From assembly GCA_035483795.1 (NCBI GenBank), contig DATHPP010000047.1:1-17922 (forward strand): 17,922 nt of DNA, in the 5' to 3' direction. The translations under genes were made by a program, and so were the position numbers. The notes beneath the pieces are model-generated. The model was not told the DNA's origin. It worked only from the letters and a program-made list of their open reading frames with translations, and searched no databases. Source of the stretch: DASXMX01 sp035483795 (GTDB lineage Bacteria; Planctomycetota; Phycisphaerae; Tepidisphaerales; Tepidisphaeraceae). This document shows positions 13,723-17,922 of this stretch, piece after piece; the first letter of the stretch is position 1, and the number at the start of each line of letters is the position of its first letter.

Positions 13723-14241
13723 CTATTCGTGAAGCGCGACGTGCGACCAGTGCCCGCCCTTATAGTTTTTCAGCCCGCAGATCGTGTCGAACTTCAGGAT
13801 TTCACGACGCAGGTCGTCGAGATGGTCCTGCGGGTTCTTGACGGCATTTCGCACAGCCATCCATTCTTCCCGCAGCTTGTCGAAGAGAATATCGAGCTGC
13901 TCGTTTTCGGCGTTGGATAGCCAGAACCTGGCCTTGAAGTGCTCGACACTGAAATTAAGGATTTCGTCTTGCCCACCAGTAAGGTATTTGTGGATTCTCG
14001 CTTCGTCATGCTCGGCCTTCGCTTGGTCCCCCACTTCATCTGCGAGGCGGGCACGGGCACGGACCACCGCCGATAGAGAACAGTACGCCCGTGCCAGGGG
14101 TTCCCTGATCTTCATGAGATTGGCAAATTGCCAACTGTTCCGTTGCCAGCGGTAGACGAACAGAATCACCGCCGCCACTTGTGCGATGCCGAGGCCGAGT
14201 TGGACGGTGGTGCCGACGAAAAACGTCAAAGTTGAGTTCAT
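13723..14241 (-). CDS. Single-pass membrane protein of unknown function
   Basis: A 172-residue protein I do not recognise. One N-terminal membrane segment (TFFVGTTVQLGLGIAQVAAVILFVYRW, residues 6-32) is followed by a charged helical cytoplasmic region with Ala/Arg/Glu-rich heptads (SAVVRARARLADEVGDQAKAEHDEARIHKYL) and KLREEWMAVRNAVKNPQDHLDDLRREI, probably coiled coil. AAAGGAAA seven bases upstream supports ATG 14241; the open frame extends to 14313. It ends convergent with the DUF6166 gene, 68 bp away. The layout (one transmembrane anchor plus helical tail) is seen in small hypothetical proteins of accessory and defence-type regions, but nothing here assigns such a role. Confidence 0.65.
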   Translation of the reverse strand: MNSTLTFFVGTTVQLGLGIAQVAAVILFVYRWQRNSWQFANLMKIREPLARAYCSLSAVVRARARLADEVGDQAKAEHDEARIHKYLTGGQDEILNFSVEHFKARFWLSNAENEQLDILFDKLREEWMAVRNAVKNPQDHLDDLRREILKFDTICGLKNYKGGHWSHVALHE

Positions 14242-14370
14242 GCAGTTTCCTTTGCCAGCGGACCTGCCCCGGATCGCCGAGGACCTGGCGAAAGCCGGAA
14301 TGCAGCGAGTCAAGAATACAAAGGAAGCAAGGAAACCCGTTGCTCGTAACCGGGCCTGAGAGCCGCCAAT

Positions 14371-14601
14371 TCAAACGACACCGAATGACCGGCTTCCCCA
14401 GACGATCTGGAGCCCACAAACGGTCTGCACGGCCTTCTGGACGCCGTGCAGCATGATGTCCTGAGCAACCTTGCCGCCCTCGGCCATCAGTTCATATTGA
14501 AGCTGCGCTGCATCAGTCCTGGTCAGATGAACTTGCCGAGGATGCTCGCCGGTCTTGCGAAATTTGTCGGCGGCAGCCGCAATGCGATCTTGCAGGGTCA
14601 T
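14371..14601 (-). CDS. Small protein of unknown function, possibly leaderless
   Basis: A 76-residue protein: MTLQDRIAAAADKFRKTGEHPRQVHLTRTDAAQLQYELM, then a Gly/Leu segment ending in VCGLQIVWGSRSFGVV. The layout (helix, a strand with HLTRTDAAQL, then a final G-[LI]-x-V beta strand) resembles short phage- or plasmid-type hypothetical proteins. ATG 14601 has no ribosome binding site but is preceded, six bases upstream on the minus strand, by TACAAT (14613-14608), consistent with a leaderless transcript. The open frame reaches 14739 with less protein-like sequence. The function is unknown. Confidence 0.55.
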   Translation of the reverse strand: MTLQDRIAAAADKFRKTGEHPRQVHLTRTDAAQLQYELMAEGGKVAQDIMLHGVQKAVQTVCGLQIVWGSRSFGVV

Positions 14602-14745
14602 GGCTGCATTGTAGCGCATTAGCTGCGACGTGAACGTCAGGCAATTCGCCCGTAAAATCCGGGCGTGCGGGGCCATTTCGATCGATCCTTTGGCGATGAT
14701 CTGGAAGTAGTGAAGTAGTCGATGGAAATGCTCTCCCAATATAGT

Positions 14746-14922
14746 TCAGGTCCTTTTGTTTCCACGACCCAGCAGCAGATACAGAATCGGGCCGAGCAGC
14801 GGCAGGAACAACACGAGGATCACCCACCCCAGCTTCGTCCCGGTGTCTCCGCTGCCATTGGCGATCAGATAAATCACGTAGATGTCGAGCACGAGGACCA
14901 GCAGGCCCATGCCGGGATACAT
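14746..14922 (-). CDS. Small PLDc_N-type membrane protein
   Basis: A 58-residue protein with two membrane segments, GMGLLVLVLDIYVIYLIANG and KLGWVILVLFLPLLGPILYLLLG, ending in RGNKRT. The second segment, with WxxxxLxLPxxGPxLYLLxG, is the hallmark of the phospholipase D N-terminal (PLDc_N) family, found as an anchor of cardiolipin synthases and as stand-alone peptides. No catalytic HKD domain follows, so this is a stand-alone form with unknown role. ATG 14922 is preferred: GGAG lies 11 bases upstream, and the longer frame to 15033 adds only a basic, atypical extension. Confidence 0.75.
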   Translation of the reverse strand: MYPGMGLLVLVLDIYVIYLIANGSGDTGTKLGWVILVLFLPLLGPILYLLLGRGNKRT

Positions 14923-15057
14923 CAGCGATTTCTCCGTTGCTGCTTCCTCCGGATTATAGCGAATGAACCGACATCGCGCTCGGTGCCCCTTCGGGCGTTT
15001 TCTTCTGTTTCCGGATTTGCGCTCGTGCGGCACCTATGATTCATCAGACGGAGCAAA

Positions 15058-15258
15058 TTGGAAACACCGCAACAACAAGTCCGGGCGTTTTTGAAAGAGC
15101 ACAGGATACCTGAGTCACGCGAGGTTCGGGTGTCGAAGTTCTTCGCCGAGTCGATGCTGCTGGAGTTACAGGGGGCTTTGAACCAGTGGCAGGCGATGTT
15201 GGAGTCAATTCAGCAGGCTGAGGAAGAAATGAGGCGGTCGCTGATCGAGCGCAACTGA
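15058..15258 (+). CDS. Small helical protein of unknown function
   Basis: A 66-residue protein starting METPQQQVRAFLKEHRIPE, with a long amphipathic helix (MLLELQGALNQWQAMLESIQQAEEEMRRSL) likely to form a coiled coil. The start is TTG 15058, with GGAG four bases upstream; no in-frame ATG is available. I do not recognise the family. It precedes another small gene on the same strand by 39 bp, with an identical ACGGAGC ribosome-site context, so the two may form a unit. Confidence 0.45.
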   Translation: METPQQQVRAFLKEHRIPESREVRVSKFFAESMLLELQGALNQWQAMLESIQQAEEEMRRSLIERN

Positions 15259-15262
15259 CGTT

Positions 15263-15275
15263 GTACAATATGTAC
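15263..15275. promoter_or_regulatory. GTACA-ATA-TGTAC palindrome between two small genes
   Basis: A 13-bp palindrome with arms GTACA and TGTAC lies between the genes ending at 15258 and starting at 15298. It overlaps a TACAAT hexamer (15264-15269) that could be a -10, so it may be the operator of a separate promoter for the second gene. Evidence is positional only. Confidence 0.3.
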
Positions 15276-15297
15276 GAATCCCCTCGAACGGAGCCTT

Positions 15298-15540
15298 GTG
15301 AAGCATTTCAACAACAGGCGAGCAGACGCAGGCAATTCGCAGGTGCTGATCGATCCGATCAATGGGCAACGCCGCCGGTCACAACAAGGTTGCAACAAGG
15401 CAAACACGATCAGGAACTGGACAAAGGTCGAGCACTACCTCATGGAGGTCGAAAAGGCTCACGGCTGCGCCAGATCATGGGCGCTACGAATGCGGCTTGA
15501 GCAGGGGCATGTAACCCTCGGCGAATTGATGGGGCGTTGA
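15298..15540 (+). CDS. Small basic protein of unknown function
   Basis: An 80-residue, strongly basic protein (MKHFNNRRADAGNSQVLIDP, then NGQRRRSQQGCNKANTIRNW) with a C-terminal helical part (TKVEHYLMEVEKAHGCARSWALRMRLEQGHVTLGELMG). The composition fits a small nucleic-acid-binding protein, but no family is recognised. It starts with GTG 15298, preceded by GGAG at four bases. It is the last gene before about 1 kb of gene-free repeats. It could be spurious. Confidence 0.45.
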   Translation: MKHFNNRRADAGNSQVLIDPINGQRRRSQQGCNKANTIRNWTKVEHYLMEVEKAHGCARSWALRMRLEQGHVTLGELMGR

Positions 15541-15614
15541 GTGATTGCATGGTTGATCAGGGGTCCTACCTTGATGCCGCTCAGCTCCAGATGCGTCAGA
15601 AGTTGTGCCCTCAT
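15537..15614 (-). pseudogene. C-terminal remnant of a GxxExxY-type protein
   Basis: On the minus strand the segment AQLLTHLELSGIKVGPLINH matches the conserved C-terminal block of GxxExxY proteins (typically ...AQLLTYLRLSGxxVGLLINFN...), small proteins with a predicted nuclease-like fold that are common in planctomycetes and often associated with repeats. The rest of the domain, including the GxxExxY motif, is missing. The sequence just upstream is a CCGCGG-rich repeat. It is therefore a remnant, probably from an internal deletion. Recognition rests on about 20 residues. Confidence 0.5.
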
Positions 15615-15630
15615 TCGCAATCCTCCGCGA

Positions 15631-15654
15631 TCCTCCGCGGCCTCCGCGGTTTGC
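15631..15654. repeat. CCGCGG-rich 24-base repeat, copy A
   Basis: This 24-base stretch, containing CCTCCGCGGCCTCCGCGG, recurs at 16040-16063 with five differences, all C in this copy and T in the other. It sits directly beside the GxxExxY remnant and is preceded by a partial extra unit (TCCTCCGCGA, 15621-15630). Confidence 0.6.
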
Positions 15655-15794
15655 TCTTTCGAGCCTGAAATGATACCCAAAACGCTCGCGTGGATTATGG
15701 CGCACCCGGTCGGGTGAGAGCGAAACGGCTGGAGGGGCGAAGGGGGACACTGCTCGTTACGGCGTAATCCGTAGGAAGCACTGACCGATCCACT

Positions 15795-15811
15795 TTCGAC
15801 CGAAGGTCGAA
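15795..15811. repeat. Short hairpin with GAA loop
   Basis: TTCGACC (15795-15801), loop GAA and GGTCGAA (15805-15811) form a perfect 7-bp stem. It has the same CC-GAA-GG core as the hairpin at the tmRNA end (12228-12250). Confidence 0.5.
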
Positions 15812-15846
15812 GCGATCGTCGGAATGTCTTCCGGCTGCGGTGGAGC

Positions 15847-15977
15847 ACGACTCGACTGTCTTGGACCCGACTCGACTGCCTTCGACCCTGAGGCTCAGAC
15901 CGAAGGGAGCTCGTCGCGGGCTGAGGCTCAGACCCGAAGGAACTCGTCGCAGTCAGACCGAAGGGAGCTCGTCGAAG
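15847..15977. repeat. Degenerate tandem repeats (CGACTCGACT and CGAAGGGAGCTCGTCG units)
   Basis: Two copies of CGACTCGACTG[T/C]CTT (starting near 15848 and 15868) are followed by three copies of a 21-base unit with core CGAAGGGAGCTCGTCG, at 15896-15916, 15929-15949 and 15954-15974. The first and third 21-base units are identical; the middle one differs by a base inserted and bases changed. The longer context GAGGCTCAGACC is shared by the first two. No protein or RNA role is apparent. Confidence 0.65.
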
Positions 15978-16039
15978 TCAGCCGGGGCGGCTGTGCGTGT
16001 GGGGGGAGGGTGCGCCACGACCGCGGTCTTGGCGCTGTG

Positions 16040-16063
16040 TCCTCTGTGGTCTCTGTGGTTTGC
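16040..16063. repeat. CTGTGG-rich 24-base repeat, copy B
   Basis: This is the counterpart of 15631-15654, containing CCTCTGTGGTCTCTGTGG. It differs from copy A at five positions, all C-to-T relative to A. It lies about 400 bp from copy A in the same orientation. Confidence 0.6.
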
Positions 16064-16268
16064 GTCTTCAGGGGTCGCCGCGCCGGTCATTTGCCTAATT
16101 ATTGGGCAAGCGAAATGTCAAAATAATGCTGAGGCTGGGAATTTGTCGAATGGGACGGGGAATTTCGCTGTATTCATTGCGGCAAGATTAGGGCAATTTT
16201 ATGATATAACCGTGGCCCATTCAAGCGATCTTTGCCTCGGTGGCAAACAGCAACGAACACGGCGATGT

Positions 16269-16358
16269 TGTTACAAATTGTTACATCAAAACGGCCTCTG
16301 GGGCTGTCGGATCAGCTGGCTCGACGAATGTAACACTTTGTAACATTTTGTAACATCG
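16269..16358. repeat. Phased TGTAACA repeat array
   Basis: Three direct units, TGTAACACTT, TGTAACATTT and TGTAACATCG, start at 16329, 16339 and 16349, exactly 10 bases apart. Two units in the opposite orientation (TGTTACA at 16269-16275 and 16279-16285) are also 10 bases apart. The two groups face each other across 43 bases. The 10-base phasing places all half sites on one face of the helix, as expected for cooperative protein binding. Confidence 0.7.
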
Positions 16359-16384
16359 CAATGGTTGTTGCCGGCGGATGGGGA

Positions 16385-16513
16385 ACTGAACGTTTTGAAC
16401 AAAACTGAACGTTTTTCGCGACACCGCGGAAGCAGTCCAGTTCGATGCCGGGCGAAACATGCTCGCTCATGCAACATTTGAAACGAAATGAACGAAAGTG
16501 AACGTTTTCCGCG
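16385..16513. repeat. Three TGAACGTTTT repeats
   Basis: ACTGAACGTTTT occurs at 16385-16396 and again at 16404-16415, where it continues as TCGCG. A third near-copy, AGTGAACGTTTTCCGCG, is at 16497-16513 (15 of 17 bases matching the second). Between the first two lies the palindrome GTTTTG-AA-CAAAAC (16392-16405). All three have the same orientation and lie between the TGTAACA array and the insertion sequence. Confidence 0.6.
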
Positions 16514-16586
16514 TTTTTCCACGTCGCGTTGGTTGCCGGCCAATTTGCGGGGTTCTTTCCGATTCGCGCCGCTTGCACGGGTTGCA

Positions 16587-16602
16587 AACCACTACTGTCC
16601 GG
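16587..16602 (+). repeat. Left terminal inverted repeat of the insertion sequence
   Basis: AACCACTACTGTCCGG pairs with the repeat at 17907-17922 (15 of 16). It abuts the transposase stop codon at 16605-16603. The flank outside it is GCACGGGTTGCA. Confidence 0.85.
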
Positions 16603-17775
16603 TCACAACTCGAATAGTAGCAATTGGTTGTGATCCGGCAATTGCGCGATTTGTTGGTGATCGTCAAAAAAGGCCTGGTTTATCGGGGTTTTCTCGCAAA
16701 ACGTGACGCTGAGGATTTGTGCAATTTCGTTGGGAGTCTGAGCCAGGTTCAGACGGTGCTTCAAGCGATGAATCAGCAGCAGAACAATCACCGCGATCCA
16801 CAGTTGGGCCTTCACCGCGTTGGGCGTGGTGCCGAAAAACGCTTTGATGTGCAGATGCTGCTTCATCCATTTGAACAGCAGCTCGATCTGCCAGCGCTTG
16901 CGATACAACAGCGCGATCTCTCGAGCGGACAACTGAAGGTCGTTGGAGAGAAATCTCAAACGTTTGCCGGTGCTTGGATCGATGTATTGCACCAGCCGCA
17001 GCGACCAGCGACGAATGGCTTTGCGGTGCTGTCCACGAAGCCGGATGATTTGATCGCGCACGACTCCGGCTTTTGGATCCGCTGGCAGGCGTTTGATCAC
17101 GCGATAGCTCATCTTGCGTTTGGGCCGGATGACAAAGAAAGCGCCGGCCTGATGGATGCGAAACAGGCGTGCGAAATCGACGTAGCCGCGGTCCAGAATG
17201 TAGAAGGCGCCGGGAACAAAGACCAGCTGGTCGAGGGTGGAGATGTCGGAGGTTTTTGCATTGGAAACCCGCATAAAAACGGGGACTCCGACGAACAGGT
17301 CCAGCAGCACGTGTGCCTTGATCGCTCCTTTGGTGCGCTTGAAGCGGGCCCAGGGAAACAGCGCCAGGCACAGGTCGATGGTGGTGGAATCCAGGGCGAA
17401 GGCCGCTTTGATTTTCAGGCGACGCAGGTCCGAATCGACCGGAAGCTCGCGGCGTGCCGCAGCGATCATCGACATCGCGGTGTCGGCGAAGATGCGGTGG
17501 TCGCGACGCTCATTGGCCTCGGCCAGCGTGCTGCGCGCGGGCGTGTGACGAAGGCCAAGATGATATCGACGCGAGCCGATGGCGCGCAGACAGGTCACGG
17601 TCTCACGCAGGCTGGCGCGGCCGGTGAGCTGCGCGAAGACCATGCACAGCAACTGATCCGTGACCGAGAGGACCAGCGGGCGTCCGCCGACGCGATGACG
17701 CGCAACCGCCAGTTCAAAAGCGCGTCGCGGAAGAAGATCCAGCAGTTGAGCAAAGACAGTGCGACCCTGATTCAT
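16603..17775 (-). CDS. IS4-family transposase (DDE)
   Basis: A 390-residue DDE transposase. The N-terminal domain (MNQGRTVFAQLLDLLPRRAF, then LCMVFAQLTGRASLRETVTCLRA and RSTLAEANERRDHRIFAD) is DUF4372-like. Catalytic acids, numbered from this ATG, are Asp129 in ALDSTTIDL, Asp195 in ILDRGYVDF and Glu298. The IS4 signature Y-(2)-R-(3)-E-(6)-K is exact: Tyr291, Arg294, Glu298, Lys305 in YRKRWQIELLFKWMK. ATG 17775 is chosen by family alignment; the frame opens ten codons earlier at a TTG. All catalytic residues are present with no frameshift, so it may be active. Confidence 0.95.
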   Translation of the reverse strand: MNQGRTVFAQLLDLLPRRAFELAVARHRVGGRPLVLSVTDQLLCMVFAQLTGRASLRETVTCLRAIGSRRYHLGLRHTPARSTLAEANERRDHRIFADTAMSMIAAARRELPVDSDLRRLKIKAAFALDSTTIDLCLALFPWARFKRTKGAIKAHVLLDLFVGVPVFMRVSNAKTSDISTLDQLVFVPGAFYILDRGYVDFARLFRIHQAGAFFVIRPKRKMSYRVIKRLPADPKAGVVRDQIIRLRGQHRKAIRRWSLRLVQYIDPSTGKRLRFLSNDLQLSAREIALLYRKRWQIELLFKWMKQHLHIKAFFGTTPNAVKAQLWIAVIVLLLIHRLKHRLNLAQTPNEIAQILSVTFCEKTPINQAFFDDHQQIAQLPDHNQLLLFEL

Positions 17776-17906
17776 CCCCCGATGATCAGCGGCCGTAACC
17801 CGCAAACCGAATCAAAATCGAAGGTGCAAAATGAAATCGTGTACCCTAACGAAAACGCGAATCGGCCTGAAAATTCGGTCGTTCAAACCCTAACCGGCGC
17901 ATGGAG

Positions 17907-17922
17907 CCGGACAGGAGTGGTT
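17907..17922 (-). repeat. Right terminal inverted repeat of the insertion sequence
   Basis: CCGGACAGGAGTGGTT is the reverse complement of the left repeat with one mismatch. It coincides with the last base of the window. Confidence 0.8.

Larger units (their letters stand above)
15541..16586. other. Gene-free, repeat-rich interval before the insertion sequence
   Basis: I find no convincing gene here beyond the GxxExxY remnant. Open frames of up to 167 codons are produced by the tandem repeats. The first half is GC-rich with several repeat types; from about 16085 the base composition becomes clearly AT-richer, with palindromes such as TTGCC...GGCAA (16091-16109), the TGTAACA array and the TGAACGTTTT copies. 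Such a composition shift suggests foreign or decayed mobile DNA. Individual repeats are listed separately. Confidence 0.6.
16587..17922 (-). mobile_element. IS4-family insertion sequence, apparently complete
   Basis: The terminal inverted repeats are AACCACTACTGTCCGG (16587-16602) and, at the very end of the window, CCGGACAGGAGTGGTT (17907-17922). They match at 15 of 16 positions when one is reverse-complemented. The element is then 1336 bp and contains one transposase gene whose stop codon directly abuts the left repeat. The target duplication cannot be read because the right flank is outside the window, and the repeat could extend a base or two further. About 130 bp separate the transposase start from the right repeat and include two CCCTAAC motifs (near 17854 and 17888). 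Confidence 0.9.

Noticed and set aside
13639..13920. 93-codon plus-strand frame overlapping the membrane-protein gene
   Set aside because: It is antisense to a gene with a good ribosome site and a clear membrane segment.
14985..15012. Terminator-like GCCC-CTTC-GGGC followed by T-rich sequence on the plus strand
   Set aside because: The stem is only 4 bp and no plus-strand gene ends there.
15847..15977. Possible CRISPR array
   Set aside because: Only three imperfect units with spacers of 12 and 4 bases, and no cas genes.
15840..16343. 167-codon plus-strand frame in the gene-free interval
   Set aside because: Its sequence is generated by the tandem repeats (RLRPKGARRGLRLRPEGTRR-like) and runs into AT-rich repeats.

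Overview
The window is GC-rich and densely coded with short intergenic gaps. Its gene content fits a Planctomycetota-like bacterium: a lone type IV prepilin-like protein, a TMTC-like TPR membrane protein, a hexulose-phosphate-synthase-type enzyme, DUF433/DUF5615 and DUF6166 proteins, an S23 four-helix-bundle protein and abundant short palindromic repeats. No rRNA or other phylogenetic marker was used, so the taxonomy is an inference.

Layout. 0.28-1.23 kb (+): a prepilin-like secreted protein. 1.25-2.38 kb (-): ndk followed by a translationally coupled HAD hydrolase; ndk appears to be transcribed without a leader. 2.64-3.06 kb (+): a small DoxX-like membrane protein. 3.06-3.74 kb: no convincing gene, but strong GC-rich hairpins. 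3.74-8.01 kb (+): a four-gene efflux operon (outer-membrane lipoprotein channel, MarR regulator, MacA/HlyD adaptor, MacB/LolD-type ATPase) with no permease in the window. 8.0-8.24 kb: a cluster of short palindromes related to a pair at 2.45-2.55 kb. 8.24-9.65 kb (-): a DUF433/DUF5615 toxin-antitoxin-like pair directly upstream of a hexulose-6-phosphate-synthase-type gene. 9.72-11.61 kb (-): the TMTC-like protein. 11.67-11.77 kb: two facing copies of a CCCTCACCCC-type repeat.

11.85-12.23 kb (+): a complete one-piece tmRNA gene (ssrA) with a 19-residue tag reading frame. From here on the content is accessory: an S23 four-helix-bundle gene preceded by a nested inverted repeat; small unrecognised genes on both strands, one of them DUF6166; a PLDc_N-type membrane peptide; a remnant of a GxxExxY-type gene; and about 1 kb of gene-free, repeat-rich, partly AT-rich DNA. 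That stretch holds a 10-bp-phased TGTAACA array and ends at an IS4-family insertion sequence whose two inverted repeats lie at 16587 and at the last base of the window.

No complete, clearly new system stands out. The best leads are the phased TGTAACA/TGAACG array, the S23 gene with its nested repeat beside ssrA, the leaderless-looking genes, the permease-less efflux operon, and the toxin-antitoxin/HPS arrangement.
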